Part shown: piece after piece, positions 11,053 to 19,797 of the stretch | Layout: the number at the start of each line of letters is the position of its first letter | Numbering within the stretch: the stretch's first letter is position 1 | Assembly: GCA_947476875.1 (NCBI GenBank) | Contig: CANJSG010000009.1 | Span: 1-44,781, forward strand | Source of the DNA: Verrucomicrobiota bacterium | GTDB taxonomy: Bacteria > Verrucomicrobiota > Verrucomicrobiia > Limisphaerales > CANJSG01 | Length of the DNA: 44,781 nt | Direction of reading: 5' to 3' | The notes under the pieces: generated by a model | Told to the model about the DNA's origin: nothing | Seen by the model: only the letters and a program-made list of their open reading frames with translations | Databases searched by the model: none | Translations under genes and position numbers: made by a program

Positions 11053-12366
11053 TCAGATGAACTCGTTGATGATCGATTCGAGCATCTCCTGGCGGCCGGA
11101 CTGGAGGCCGGAGACTTCTCCGATCTTCAGGGCGTGCTTCTCGCAGTCGGCGAAGCTGGCCTTGCCGGACTCGATCTTCGCGCCGATGCCGCTGTCCCAG
11201 GTGGCGTAGCGGTTCTTCACGAACTCGCCGATGCGGCCGTCCTTGCGGATGGCGGCGGCGGCCTTCAAGCCGCGCGCGAAGGCGTCCATGCCGGCGATGT
11301 GGGCGAGGAAGAGGTCGTCCAGCTCGAAGCTTTCGCGGCGGACCTTGGCGTCGAAGTTCACGCCGCCGTGGGTGAGGCCGCCATATTTCAGCACGCGGAG
11401 CATCGTCTGCGTGGTGAGGTAGAGGTCGGTGGGGAACTGGTCGGTGTCCCAGCCGAGGAAGTAGTCGCCCATGTTGGCGTCGATGGAACCGAGCGCGCCG
11501 GCGGCCCCGGCGACCTCCATCTCGTGCTCCATGCTCTTGCCGGCGAGCCAGGCGTGGTTCACCTCGAGGTTCAGCTGGAAGTGCTCCAAGAGGCCGTATT
11601 CGCGGAGGAAGTTGAGGCACGCGGCGGCGTCGGAGTCGTATTGGTGCTTGGTGGGTTCCTTCGGCTTGGGCTCGATGAAGAACGGACCCTTCATCCCGAT
11701 CTTCTTCTTGTAGTCGACCGCCATGTGCATGAACCGGCCGAGGTGGTCCATCTCGCGCTTCATGTCGGTGTTGAGCAGCGTGGAATAGCCTTCGCGGCCG
11801 CCCCAGAAGACGTAGCCGGCGCCGTCGAGTTCCTGGGTCCACTCCATCGCCTTTTTCACCTGCGCGGCGGCGTAGCAGAAGACGTCGGCGTTGCAGCTCG
11901 TCGCGGCGCCGTGCATGTAGCGCGGGTGGACGAAGTTCTGGGCGGTGCCCCAGAGCAGCTTGATGCCGGTGTCCTTCTGGAGCTTCTTCAACTCCGTGGC
12001 CACGGTGTCGAAGTTCTTGTTCGACTCGGTGAGCGTCTTGCCGTGCGGGGCGACGTCGCGGTCATGCCAGCAGTAGAACGGCGCGCCGATCTTGGAGGTG
12101 AACTCGAACATGGCGTGGGCGCGCTTGATCGCGTCCTTCACCGTGCCTTCGCCGGTCTGCCACGGACGTTGCGCCGTGCCCCAGCCGAACATGTCGCCGC
12201 CGTTGCCGCGCATCGTGTGCCAGTAGACCACCGCGAAGCGCATGTGCTCCTGCATGGACTTGCCCTCGACGAGCTCGGCGGGGTTGTAGTGTTTGAACGC
12301 GAGCGGATTCTTGGAGTCCGCGCCTTCAAACTGGATCTTGGAAATCTTCGGGAAGTATTGGGGCAT
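11053..12366 (-). CDS. xylA: Xylose isomerase
   Basis: 437 residues, the length of the class II enzymes that interconvert D-xylose and D-xylulose. The start [20 protein letters not shown] is the conserved family N-terminus, so I use the ATG at 12366 and reject a 49-codon upstream extension that lies in the divergent promoter region. Visible signature parts include [20 protein letters not shown], the catalytic His region [47 protein letters not shown] (metal-binding Glu and the Lys/Asp set), [15 protein letters not shown] and [19 protein letters not shown]. All metal and sugar ligands of the family appear present. No xylulokinase or xylose transporter gene is adjacent. A strong terminator follows. 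It is divergent from the phosphoglycerate mutase gene across a 209-bp spacer. Confidence 0.95.
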   Translation of the reverse strand: MPQYFPKISKIQFEGADSKNPLAFKHYNPAELVEGKSMQEHMRFAVVYWHTMRGNGGDMFGWGTAQRPWQTGEGTVKDAIKRAHAMFEFTSKIGAPFYCWHDRDVAPHGKTLTESNKNFDTVATELKKLQKDTGIKLLWGTAQNFVHPRYMHGAATSCNADVFCYAAAQVKKAMEWTQELDGAGYVFWGGREGYSTLLNTDMKREMDHLGRFMHMAVDYKKKIGMKGPFFIEPKPKEPTKHQYDSDAAACLNFLREYGLLEHFQLNLEVNHAWLAGKSMEHEMEVAGAAGALGSIDANMGDYFLGWDTDQFPTDLYLTTQTMLRVLKYGGLTHGGVNFDAKVRRESFELDDLFLAHIAGMDAFARGLKAAAAIRKDGRIGEFVKNRYATWDSGIGAKIESGKASFADCEKHALKIGEVSGLQSGRQEMLESIINEFI

Positions 12367-12575
12367 AAATGTGCTGGGCGTTGGGTCGGTTTGCGCGGGG
12401 GCGAGAAAAAGCCAAAGGCGAATGACGCGCAAGTCCGTTGTCCCGTCGGCAATCGCCCCGCGTCCTCCAAACCAGCCATTGACTCCGTTCGCCGCCAACG
12501 GGAACGATGCCATTGCCGCCGCGGCTGCCGCGGATTGCGGGTGACGCGGCGGCTTCCCAACCTACGCTGAAACCT

Positions 12576-13802
12576 ATGAGTCTGGATTCCCTTTACGCCA
12601 AGTTGACCATCAAGACGGGCGCCAAGATGGCCCTCATCGTCCTCGACGGCCTGGGCGACATCGCCACCATGCCCCAGGGCGAGCTCACCCCGCTCGAAGC
12701 CGCCAAGACCCCGAACCTCGACAAGCTCGTCGCCTCGGGCGTCGCCCAGGGCCGCATGATCCCGGTCGCGCCCGGCATCACCCCGGGCTCCGGCCCTGGC
12801 CATCTCGCGCTCTTCGGCTATGACCCGATCGAATTCGAAGTCGGCCGCGGCGTCATCGAAACCCTCGGTCTCGGCATCGAGTTGAAGGCCGGAGACGTCG
12901 CCGCCCGGGCGAACTTCTGCACGCTCGACGCCAAGGGCATCGTCACCGATCGCCGCGCCGGCCGCATCGCCACGGAAGTCTGCGAGCGCCTGTGCAAGAT
13001 CCTTTCCTCGAAGGTCAAGAAGGTCGGCGCCACGCAGGTCTTCATCTACCCCGGCAAAGAGCACCGCTTCGTCGTCGTCTTCCGCGGCGCCGGCCTGGAA
13101 GGGCCCGTGACCGACACCGATCCGAACCGCGAAGGCCTTCCCATCGCCACCGCCAAGCCGGTGGACGCGAAGAACGCCAAACAGAAGAAAGTCGCGAAGC
13201 TCATCGCCGACTTCTACAAGGCCGCCCTTCCGTTGCTCGCCAAGGAAAAGCCCGCGAACGGATTCCTCATGAGGGGCGCCGCCCATCAGCCCGACATCCC
13301 GACCTTCGAGGAGCGTTACCTGATGAAGCCCGCCGCCATCGCCGTCTATCCGATGTATAAAGGCCTCTCCCAGCTCGTCGGCATGGTGAAGATCGAAGGT
13401 CCCCAGACCATCGCCGAGCAGTTCGAGCGCTACATCGCCGAATACGACAACTACGACTTCTTCTTCATCCACTACAAATACACCGACAAGGCGGGCGAGG
13501 ACGGGGACTTCGAGGCGAAGACCAAGGCCATCGAGGACTTCGACGCCGCGCTCCCCATCCTTCTCGGCAAGAAGCCGGACGTGCTCGCCATCACCGGCGA
13601 CCATTCCACCCCGTGCGCCATGAAAGGCCACTCCTGGCATCCGCAGCCGGTCCTCCTGCACTCGGCCTACAGCGGGTCAGACAAGCTGGAACGCTTCACC
13701 GAGACCGGCTCCAACATGGGCAGCCTCGGCGTGTTCGAGGCGAAGTATCTCATCCGCCTGATGCAGGCGAACGCCAAGATGTTCGATAAATACGGCGCCT
13801 GA
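12576..13802 (+). CDS. apgM: 2,3-bisphosphoglycerate-independent phosphoglycerate mutase, archaeal-type (ApgM)
   Basis: 408-residue alkaline-phosphatase-superfamily enzyme of glycolysis that interconverts 3- and 2-phosphoglycerate. The N-terminal metal site reads LIVLDGLGD, followed by TPLEAAKTPNLDKL and PGSGPGHLALFGYDP, where the serine of GSGP is the likely phosphoacceptor. Later come an Arg-rich substrate region (NFCTLDAKGIVTDRRAGRIA), the KYTDKAGEDGDFEAK metal segment and ITGDHSTPCAMKGHSWHP, which supplies the remaining Asp/His ligands. The length and motif order match the aPGM branch (about 400 residues) and not the roughly 510-residue bacterial GpmI. I chose the ATG at 12576; an upstream start at 12507 would add 23 residues not typical of the family. 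No Shine-Dalgarno is visible. Confidence 0.9.
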   Translation: MSLDSLYAKLTIKTGAKMALIVLDGLGDIATMPQGELTPLEAAKTPNLDKLVASGVAQGRMIPVAPGITPGSGPGHLALFGYDPIEFEVGRGVIETLGLGIELKAGDVAARANFCTLDAKGIVTDRRAGRIATEVCERLCKILSSKVKKVGATQVFIYPGKEHRFVVVFRGAGLEGPVTDTDPNREGLPIATAKPVDAKNAKQKKVAKLIADFYKAALPLLAKEKPANGFLMRGAAHQPDIPTFEERYLMKPAAIAVYPMYKGLSQLVGMVKIEGPQTIAEQFERYIAEYDNYDFFFIHYKYTDKAGEDGDFEAKTKAIEDFDAALPILLGKKPDVLAITGDHSTPCAMKGHSWHPQPVLLHSAYSGSDKLERFTETGSNMGSLGVFEAKYLIRLMQANAKMFDKYGA

Positions 13803-13829
13803 TCGGCCACTGCCTGCAGCAAGTTACGG

Positions 13830-13862
13830 AAACGGCGACGGGAGTTCATCCAGTCGCCGTTT
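13830..13862. terminator. Bidirectional terminator-like hairpin between apgM and the HTTM gene
   Basis: A 10-bp stem (aaacggcgac / gtcgccgttt) encloses a 13-nt loop and is followed on the plus strand by a T-rich tract (tcctttcggtt). It lies 27 bp past the apgM stop and 27 bp before the stop of the convergent membrane protein gene, so it probably serves both. Confidence 0.65.
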
Positions 13863-13889
13863 TCCTTTCGGTTACTTAAGACAAGCCGC

Positions 13890-14630
13890 TCAACGGCTCA
13901 TCGCCAGAATCGCCGGATAGGTCGCCGCCCACGCCCAGAGGAAACGGTTGAGCCCGAGCAACAGCGCGTTCCCCAAGTGGAAGAGCAGCCCCAGCGACAG
14001 CAACGCGATTTTCCCCTCCATCGGCAGGATCAGGACGGCGGGGAAGAGCAGTTCAAAAAGGATCATGCCTCCACCAAGCACGCCGCAGAGCGGGCGATGC
14101 GAAGCCAGCCGACGCGCCGGAGCGAACACGACATACGGGCCCTTGGACGCGAGAAGGTTTTGCAGCGCGCGCCCATTCCACCAGTCGTCCGTCCGTAGTT
14201 TTGAAACGCCGGCCAGGAAGTAGGACAGGACGCTCTGCGCCGCGATCCAGCCGAGGCCCAGTTTTACCAAGGTCGGTTCCAGAAACCCCAGACTCCCGAT
14301 CAGCAGGCCGAGTTGGACCTGGAACAACATGCTGTCGCTCCCGCCGCAGACGGGGCCGCGCGATCGCACGGTCAGCCAGATGGAATTGCCGAGCAGCAGC
14401 ATGTTCGCGATTACAGAGGCCCACGAGAGGGGTTCCAGCGGAGAAACAATCAGCAGACTCGCCAGACCAAGCCGAAGGGCCAGCCACGGCGTCACGGCGC
14501 TGCCTTCCAGCGCGCCTCCGCTTTCGTAAATGCTCCGGGTCTTGATCAGTTCCACTGACTGGATGAAGAGCCCGGCTCCGAGAAGTCGCTCGGTCCACAG
14601 CATGGCCTCGGAAAGGTCCAGGGTGTTCAT
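13890..14630 (-). CDS. HTTM-like polytopic membrane protein
   Basis: 246 residues with about six hydrophobic segments, among them LALRLGLASLLIVSPLEPLSW, LFQVQLGLLIGSLGFLEP, GMILFELLFPAVLILPM and IALLSLGLLFHLGNALLLGL. The pattern of a tyrosine-rich loop with VSKLRTDDWWNGRALQNLL followed by a helix holding an FELLFP motif and another with HLGNALLLGLNRFLWAW recalls the HTTM / vitamin K-dependent carboxylase-like family and bacterial relatives found next to DCC-type oxidoreductases. The carboxylase catalytic residues cannot be assigned, so only membrane-protein status is firm. Its start overlaps the stop of the upstream 150-residue gene by 4 bp (ATGA), so the two are very likely translationally coupled and work together. 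Confidence 0.7.
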   Translation of the reverse strand: MNTLDLSEAMLWTERLLGAGLFIQSVELIKTRSIYESGGALEGSAVTPWLALRLGLASLLIVSPLEPLSWASVIANMLLLGNSIWLTVRSRGPVCGGSDSMLFQVQLGLLIGSLGFLEPTLVKLGLGWIAAQSVLSYFLAGVSKLRTDDWWNGRALQNLLASKGPYVVFAPARRLASHRPLCGVLGGGMILFELLFPAVLILPMEGKIALLSLGLLFHLGNALLLGLNRFLWAWAATYPAILAMSR

Positions 14631-15079
14631 TTGCCGGGGCGGGCGAACGGAAGTTCCTCGGAAGTAAAAACGATCTGAGACGGCGCGCCGGGATCGATCA
14701 GGACCAAACGAAAACGAAAACGGTCCGGACCCGCGGAAGAGTGAAAGTGCGCGAGCCGGGTCCGGGTCAACCGCTCCAGCGTCGAGTGGGTTTCCGACTT
14801 CGCAAACCGGTTTCGATTGGAAAGAGGATCGTCGCGCAGTTCATCGACAGCCCGTTCGACGAGCGATGCTTCCAACAGCTCCAGGTTGCCCGACGGATTG
14901 AAGAGCACCCGCCTCAGATCGCGGGTGTCGTGCCCCGTAAAAAACGGCTTCCAATCGATCGCGACCGTCCGGCTGGAGATCAGGCAATACTCCAATCGCG
15001 GCACTTCCGCGAAGTCGTTGAAGAAGTTCCACGACGGCAGGAACAGCTTCAGGGCGGGCTTCCATTTGTCCGAGATCAT
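14627..15079 (-). CDS. Conserved-looking hypothetical protein coupled to the HTTM gene
   Basis: 150 residues of unknown function, with no signal peptide and no clear membrane helix. The N-terminal third is aromatic-rich (PSWNFFNDFAEVPRLEYCLI), the middle is acidic and the C-terminus is basic to mixed, with a probable beta hairpin (RFRFRLVLIDPGAPSQIVF). The WNFF-type aromatic motif resembles small proteins often encoded beside HTTM-family membrane proteins, but I cannot name a family. I start it at the ATG at 15079; the frame is open further upstream, but that stretch is the REP element at 15130-15185 and would be a spurious N-terminus. It overlaps the membrane protein gene by ATGA, which implies translational coupling. 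Confidence 0.65.
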   Translation of the reverse strand: MISDKWKPALKLFLPSWNFFNDFAEVPRLEYCLISSRTVAIDWKPFFTGHDTRDLRRVLFNPSGNLELLEASLVERAVDELRDDPLSNRNRFAKSETHSTLERLTRTRLAHFHSSAGPDRFRFRLVLIDPGAPSQIVFTSEELPFARPGK

Positions 15080-15129
15080 GGGCGGCTTTGCGTCACTGGC
15101 GAAAGTTCCGCATCTGTCTGGAGCAATGA

Positions 15130-15185
15130 GGTGGCGGCAGTCGCGCTGCGACTGCCGGCCGAGCCGCAGCGCGGCTCGGCCCACC
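15130..15185 (+). repeat. REP element, left copy (double hairpin) next to RAYT
   Basis: A 56-bp element made of two hairpins, each with a perfect 10-bp stem and a 3-nt loop: one with half-sites cggcagtcgc/gcgactgccg and loop GCT, the other gccgagccgc/gcggctcggc and loop AGC. It is bounded by GGT and ACC. It is the reverse complement of the right copy at 15646-15701 with three differences. Confidence 0.9.
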
Positions 15186-15187
15186 TT

Positions 15188-15619
15188 TCAAGGCAGCCAG
15201 ACATGAGGCCAATCTGAAGCCTTCGAAGCCAGGCCAGCACGAACGGGATTGTGAAGAATGTAGTCGGCCTTTTCACGCAGGCTTTCCTCCGAACGAAGAC
15301 GATGCTCGAAGAAGTCGAGCTGCCATTGAATCCGAATCGTCTTCGCGGTCCATTCCTTCCACTTGCTCAACCGGGTTCTGAACGGCAGCCGACCCGGCGG
15401 AAAGGTCATCAGAGCGTGGGCATGGTCGGGCATGAGCAGGAAGAGGTGGACGTGCCAAACGTGTTCGTTTTGGCGGTGCTCAATGGTTTCAAGGATAGCT
15501 TTGGCCGCGTCGGGAACCGCGAGCTGGTTTTTGCCGCGCGGCTCACAGCAGAACGTCAGGTAGTAGGTTTCCTGCGAGGGATCGATCCACAGCGGGACAG
15601 CGTGTGGGAGATTGCCCAT
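15188..15619 (-). CDS. REP-associated tyrosine transposase (RAYT, Y1/IS200-like)
   Basis: 143 residues of the single-tyrosine HUH nuclease superfamily. The HUH motif is in FLLMPDHAHALMTFPPG (His-x-His after MPD), and the catalytic tyrosine lies in the alpha-helical motif KADYILHNPVRAGLA, the RAYT hallmark. The N-terminus IDPSQETYYLTFCCEPRG is the family's first beta strand. Family members cut and paste or disperse REP palindromes. The gene is enclosed by two 56-bp REP elements in inverted orientation, 2 bp beyond its stop and 26 bp before its start. It interrupts the spacing between ilvD and the hypothetical/HTTM pair, consistent with an insertion. All catalytic residues appear intact. Confidence 0.9.
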   Translation of the reverse strand: MGNLPHAVPLWIDPSQETYYLTFCCEPRGKNQLAVPDAAKAILETIEHRQNEHVWHVHLFLLMPDHAHALMTFPPGRLPFRTRLSKWKEWTAKTIRIQWQLDFFEHRLRSEESLREKADYILHNPVRAGLASKASDWPHVWLP

Positions 15620-15645
15620 GGGAATATGTCACGCGGACTTAATCA

Positions 15646-15701
15646 GGTGGGCCGAGTCGCGCTGCGACTTGGCCGGCAGTCGCAGCGCGACTGCCGCCAC
15701 C
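15646..15701 (+). repeat. REP element, right copy (inverted) next to RAYT
   Basis: A 56-bp double hairpin in inverted orientation to the copy at 15130-15185, differing at three positions within one hairpin. Its hairpin cggcagtcgcagcgcgactg (continuing ccg) is fully paired; the other (gccgagtcgcgctgcgacttg) has a mismatch. It lies 8 bp beyond the ilvD stop and may also end ilvD transcripts. Confidence 0.9.
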
Positions 15702-15709
15702 TTGCTCCG

Positions 15710-17458
15710 TCACAGTTTCAAATCCGCGTCGGTCACGGCGCCTTCGGAGGCGGTGCTGACGAGGTGGGCATACTTGGCGAGGACGCCGGAGGTGTAGCGG
15801 GGCTTGATGCCTTTCCATGCGCTCTTCCGGGTCTCCAGTTCAGCGGCGGAGACCTGGGCGGTGAGTTCCTTCTTCTCGCCGTCGATCACGATGACGTCGC
15901 CGCTCTTCACGAGGGCGAGCGGGCCGCCGACGTAGGCTTCAGGAGTGATGTGGCCGACGACGAAGCCGTGGGTGCCGCCGGAGAAGCGCCCGTCGGTGAT
16001 GAGGGCCACGTCCTTGCCGAGGCCGAGGCCCATGATGGCGGCGGTGGGCCCGAGCATCTCGCGCATGCCGGGTCCGCCCTTGGGCCCTTCGTAGCGGATG
16101 ACGATGACGTCGCCCTTTTTGATCTTCTTGCCGAGGATGGCCTTCATGGCGTCGGGCTCGGAGTTGAAGACCTTGGCCTTGCCTTCGAAGCGCAGGCCTT
16201 CCTTGCCGCTGATCTTCGCCACGGAGCCCTTGGGGGCGAGGTTGCCGTAGAGGACGCAGAGGTGGCTGTCCTTTTTGATCGGGTTGTCGAGGGGGCGAAT
16301 GATGCCCTGGCCTTTGATGTAGGGCGGCACGTTCTTGAGCGTCTCGGCCATCGTTTCGCCGGTGACGGTGAGGCAGTCGCCGTGGAGCAGGCCGCCATCG
16401 AGGAGCATCTTCATGAGCGGGCGGATGCCGCCGATGGCGACGAGGGCGCTCATGCTGTATTTGCCGCTGGGCTTGAGGTCGGCCAGCACGGGGACGCGTT
16501 TCCCGATGCGGGAGAAGTCGTCGATGGTGAGCTTCACGCCGGCGGCGCGGGCCATGGCGAGGAGGTGGAGGACGGCGTTGGTGGAACCACCGAGGGCGAT
16601 GACGACGGTGATGGAGTTCTCGAACGCCTTCTTCGTCATGATGTCGCGCGGACGAAGGCCGATCTTGAGCATGTTGACGACGGCTTCTCCGGCGCGGCGG
16701 GAGTCTTCCTTCTTGGCCTTGGAGATGGCGTTCTGCGCGGAGCTGTTCGGCAGGCTCATGCCCAACGCCTCGATGGCGGAGGCCATGGTGTTGGCGGTAT
16801 ACATGCCGCCGCAGGAACCGGGGCCGGGGATGGCGCAGGACTCGATCTGGTCGAGCTCCTTGTCGTCCATGCGGCCGTTGGCGTGGGCGCCGACGGCCTC
16901 GAAGACGGAGACGACATCGAGCTGGCGCTTCAACGGATCGCCGGTGATGCAGCCGGGGAGAATGGTGCCGCCGTAGACGAAGACGGCCGGGCGGTTCATG
17001 CGGGCGATGGCCATCAGGCAGCCGGGCATGTTTTTGTCGCAGCCGCCGATGGCCACGAAACCGTCCAGGCCTTCGCAGCCGACGACGGTCTCGATGGAGT
17101 CGGCGATGACTTCACGGGAGACGAGGGAATACTTCATCCCCTCGGTGCCCATGGAGATGCCGTCGGAGATGGTGATGGTGTTGAAGACGATCGCCTTGCC
17201 GCCCGCCGCGTTGATGCCCTTTTCGGACTCCAGTGCCAGCTTGTCGATGTGCATGTTGCACGGGGTGACGTTGCTCCAGGTGGAGGCGACGCCGATGACG
17301 GGCTTGGCGAAGTCGGCCTTGGAGAAGCCGACGGGATAAAGCATCGAGCGGCTGGGGGCGCGTTCCGGGCCATCGAGCATGGGGCCGGAGAAGGGCCGCA
17401 GGGGATCGGTGCCGATCTGGTCATTGCGGCCGGGCACGGGAGCAAAGGGCTTTTTCAT
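15710..17458 (-). CDS. ilvD: Dihydroxy-acid dehydratase
   Basis: 582 residues. The Fe-S enzyme of branched-chain amino acid synthesis, converting 2,3-dihydroxy-isovalerate and its methyl homologue to the 2-keto acids. The cluster and active-site cysteines fall in [25 protein letters not shown] and [20 protein letters not shown]; other signatures are [56 protein letters not shown] and [16 protein letters not shown] chose the ATG at 17458, which gives [16 protein letters not shown]; the frame is open 27 codons further upstream, but without family resemblance. A REP element follows the stop directly. No other ilv genes are adjacent. The length and motif set are those of the standard enzyme. Confidence 0.95.
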   Translation of the reverse strand: MKKPFAPVPGRNDQIGTDPLRPFSGPMLDGPERAPSRSMLYPVGFSKADFAKPVIGVASTWSNVTPCNMHIDKLALESEKGINAAGGKAIVFNTITISDGISMGTEGMKYSLVSREVIADSIETVVGCEGLDGFVAIGGCDKNMPGCLMAIARMNRPAVFVYGGTILPGCITGDPLKRQLDVVSVFEAVGAHANGRMDDKELDQIESCAIPGPGSCGGMYTANTMASAIEALGMSLPNSSAQNAISKAKKEDSRRAGEAVVNMLKIGLRPRDIMTKKAFENSITVVIALGGSTNAVLHLLAMARAAGVKLTIDDFSRIGKRVPVLADLKPSGKYSMSALVAIGGIRPLMKMLLDGGLLHGDCLTVTGETMAETLKNVPPYIKGQGIIRPLDNPIKKDSHLCVLYGNLAPKGSVAKISGKEGLRFEGKAKVFNSEPDAMKAILGKKIKKGDVIVIRYEGPKGGPGMREMLGPTAAIMGLGLGKDVALITDGRFSGGTHGFVVGHITPEAYVGGPLALVKSGDVIVIDGEKKELTAQVSAAELETRKSAWKGIKPRYTSGVLAKYAHLVSTASEGAVTDADLKL

Positions 17459-17595
17459 AAAAGGTCCGGGAGCGTGAACCGGAAGCCGGGTGGCTGACAA
17501 GCGCATGGCGGAGGGGAATGACGAAGCGCCGAAGGCCAAAGGAAGTCAGAACGGAACGGACGTTCTCTGCTTGCTTCGCCCGGCAGCACCCACTC

Positions 17596-17615
17596 GCCGG
17601 GCGAGGACGCCCGGC
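17596..17615. repeat. GC-rich palindrome downstream of the aminotransferase gene
   Basis: A perfect 8-bp stem (gccgggcg / cgcccggc) with loop AGGA lies 7 bp beyond the stop of the DegT-type gene. It lacks a T-run on either strand. It may be a dispersed intergenic repeat that also marks the transcript end. Confidence 0.5.
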
Positions 17616-17622
17616 CTACAGG

Positions 17623-18726
17623 CTACTTCCCGTAGAAGCTCCGGATCGTCGCGATCACGTGGTCGACGTGCGGGTCGGTCAATTCCGGATACATCGGGAG
17701 CGGCAGGATGCGGCGGGAGGTTTCTTCGGCGATTGGATAATCGCCAGCCTTCCAGCCTTGGTCCGCGTAGCACTTCTGCAAATGGAGCGGCTGCGGATAG
17801 TAGATGAGCGTCGGCACGCCGCGATCGGCGAGGTGCTTCTGAAGATCGTCACGGCGGTCGGCCAGCACGTGGAACACATGGTAGACGTGGCCGTTGCCGG
17901 GAGCGGTCACGGGCAATTCGAGCGGCAGATCCTTCAAGCCGGCGATGAACTTGCCGGCGATTTCGGCGCGACGGGCGTTCCAGCGGTCGAGATGCGGCAG
18001 CTTGACCCGCAGGATGGCCGCCTGGAGCTCGTCGAGGCGCGAGTTGAAGCCGTGCAGGTCGTGGAAGTAGCGGCGTTCGATGCCGTGGACGCGGAGCATC
18101 TTGAGCTTCTTGGCCAGCGTTTCGTCGTTGGTGACGATCGCACCGCCGTCGCCGTCGGCTCCAAGGTTCTTGGTCGGGTAAAAGCTGAAGCAGCCGATGG
18201 CCCCGAAACCACCGACGCGTTTTCCGTCCTTCGTGGCGCCGATGGCTTGGGCGCAATCTTCGACGAGGTGGATGCCTTTTGGCCCGGCCAGTTTGGCCAG
18301 CGCGTCGAGCGGGGCGGCTTGGCCGAAAAGATGGACGGGGATGATGGCCTTGGTCCGTGGCGTGATACGTCGGGCAACCTCGGCTGGATCGAGCGTAAAA
18401 GTCTCCGGATCGATGTCGGCAAAGACGAGCTTCGCGCCCATCTGGACGACCGATTCGGCCGGGGCGATGTAGGTGAACGGCGTGGTGATCACCTCGTCGC
18501 CGGGACCGACTCCAAGGGCACGCAAAGCCAACGTCAGCGCATCTGAGCCGGAATTGACTCCGAGCGCGAATTTGGTGCCCACATAGGCCGCGAGTTCCTG
18601 CTCAAAGGCGACGACGTTGGGACCGAGGATGTAATGCCCGCCAGCCAGGGTTTTCTCCACGGCGGGCAGGATCTCCGATTTGAGGGCTTCGTATTGGGCG
18701 GCGAGGTTGAGAAACGGGACATTCAT
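17623..18726 (-). CDS. DegT/DnrJ/EryC1/StrS-family PLP-dependent sugar aminotransferase
   Basis: 367 residues. Family members transfer an amino group to a nucleotide-linked keto sugar for surface polysaccharides or modified sugars. The start MNVPFLNLAAQYEALK is the family N-terminus (ATG at 18726; a 38-codon upstream extension is rejected). PLP-site features are GVNSGSDALTLALRALGVGP, PVHLFGQAAPLDAL, HLVEDCAQAIGA (Asp stacking with PLP) and the Schiff-base lysine Lys186 in SFYPTKNLGADGDGG. The C-terminal GVPTLIYYPQPLHLQKCY and ILPLPMYPEL motifs are also typical. The closest type by motif is the UDP-sugar 3- or 4-aminotransferase (WbpE/FdtB-like) group; exact substrate unknown. No sugar biosynthesis cluster surrounds it. 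It is divergent from the PEP-CTERM gene over 119 bp. Confidence 0.9.
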   Translation of the reverse strand: MNVPFLNLAAQYEALKSEILPAVEKTLAGGHYILGPNVVAFEQELAAYVGTKFALGVNSGSDALTLALRALGVGPGDEVITTPFTYIAPAESVVQMGAKLVFADIDPETFTLDPAEVARRITPRTKAIIPVHLFGQAAPLDALAKLAGPKGIHLVEDCAQAIGATKDGKRVGGFGAIGCFSFYPTKNLGADGDGGAIVTNDETLAKKLKMLRVHGIERRYFHDLHGFNSRLDELQAAILRVKLPHLDRWNARRAEIAGKFIAGLKDLPLELPVTAPGNGHVYHVFHVLADRRDDLQKHLADRGVPTLIYYPQPLHLQKCYADQGWKAGDYPIAEETSRRILPLPMYPELTDPHVDHVIATIRSFYGK

Positions 18727-18845
18727 CCGGGTGGAGGAGAATTTGAGAGAGGAGGATTTACGGAAAGACTTTTCCGGTGAAAAGGGCGTTGCAGATGAAC
18801 CCTTGCCCAATCGTCCAAAAATGATACGGTTTTGCCTCACAATGT

Positions 18846-19724
18846 ATGAAAAATTCTGTTTCGATTTTGTCGGGCTTCCTAGGGGTCGTCACGTTTGTGC
18901 CAACTTCGGGAGCGTTTGTTCAGGTCGAACCTCCTCCGCAAATCATCGAAGCCTCGTTCCTCCAAAGTCCGTTCGGGATCAACGGACTGACGTTCGGGGT
19001 CAAGGCCTCGGCCAGCTTTCCTGAGTTGGCTTTGGAGCGGGCCACGACCGCCGGCGGGAAGATCGGAGTTCCCGTTTCCTCCCCGACCTCTGGCTTGACC
19101 TATGATGTTTCGACAACGGCGGAGCTGTTTCCGAATAGCCCCTCTGAGCACGCTAGAGGCACTGCGTCAGCCCGCTATGTCGTTGGCGACGGCACCCAGG
19201 CGGATTCCTTCAGTTTTTCCTTCTCGGGCGACCTCAAGACCTTGACCCAACCGCCGCCGGACCTCCTCTTTTCGAGCGCCGCCGTGAACCTGACGGTCAG
19301 CCTGAGCGGGCGTGTCCGGGGGAATGGAGATGGATCGCCCGACGCGCACTTTGCGCTGCCGCTTCCAAGACTTTCACTGGCCACTCTGCCTCCGGGCGCT
19401 TCGGAACTGGCGTCCGCCTTCATCAAGATCTACGACAAGAACTTCAACTTGACCGGAACGATTGACCTGACGGGTCGCACGTCGGCCAATGGCGTCTATG
19501 ACCTCATGCTGGATGCCGGGCAGCTCTTTTACTACGAGGCGACCTACGCGATGATGATCGAGGACAAGGTCGATCCCCCTTTCAGCTTCAGCATGGGCGG
19601 AACCGCCGGCGCGTTCGTTCCAGCGCCTCCCCCGGTGCCGGTTCCCGAGGCCGGCCTGTTGTCGATTCCCGTGATGGGCGCCTTGGTCGGCGGGCTTATC
19701 TGGCGGCGCCGGAACAAAGCCTGA
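18846..19724 (+). CDS. PEP-CTERM-type sorting domain protein
   Basis: 292 residues, exported. An N-terminal hydrophobic segment (SILSGFLGVVTFVPTSGAF) is followed by a beta-rich body with many Ser/Thr/Gly residues and no recognised enzyme motif. The C-terminus has the tripartite form of an exosortase substrate: VPVPEAG motif, one membrane helix (LLSIPVMGALVGGLIW) and a basic tail (RRRNKA). The motif reads PEAG, where the most common form is PEPS. Family knowledge predicts EpsH-type exosortase cleavage and delivery to the outer envelope; no exosortase gene is in the window. The start at 18846 has no Shine-Dalgarno. A bidirectional terminator follows at 19741. Confidence 0.8.
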   Translation: MKNSVSILSGFLGVVTFVPTSGAFVQVEPPPQIIEASFLQSPFGINGLTFGVKASASFPELALERATTAGGKIGVPVSSPTSGLTYDVSTTAELFPNSPSEHARGTASARYVVGDGTQADSFSFSFSGDLKTLTQPPPDLLFSSAAVNLTVSLSGRVRGNGDGSPDAHFALPLPRLSLATLPPGASELASAFIKIYDKNFNLTGTIDLTGRTSANGVYDLMLDAGQLFYYEATYAMMIEDKVDPPFSFSMGGTAGAFVPAPPPVPVPEAGLLSIPVMGALVGGLIWRRRNKA

Positions 19725-19740
19725 TCCTCCGGAGCTCAAA

Positions 19741-19776
19741 AAAATCCCGCAGAACCAAACGGTCCTGCGGGATTTT
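19741..19776. terminator. Bidirectional rho-independent terminator
   Basis: A perfect 12-bp stem (aaaatcccgcag / ctgcgggatttt) encloses a 12-nt loop. The A-run before and T-run after make it work in both directions. It lies between the convergent PEP-CTERM gene (stop at 19724) and M48 protease gene (stop at 19798). Confidence 0.92.
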
Positions 19777-19797
19777 CGTTGTCGGCGATCGCCGGGA

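Noticed and set aside
12367-12513. 49-residue N-terminal extension of xylose isomerase
   Set aside because: The family N-terminus begins at 12366 and the extension lies in the divergent promoter spacer.
15080-15184. N-terminal extension of the 150-residue protein to 15184
   Set aside because: The extra 35 codons are the translated REP element, so the ATG at 15079 is preferred.
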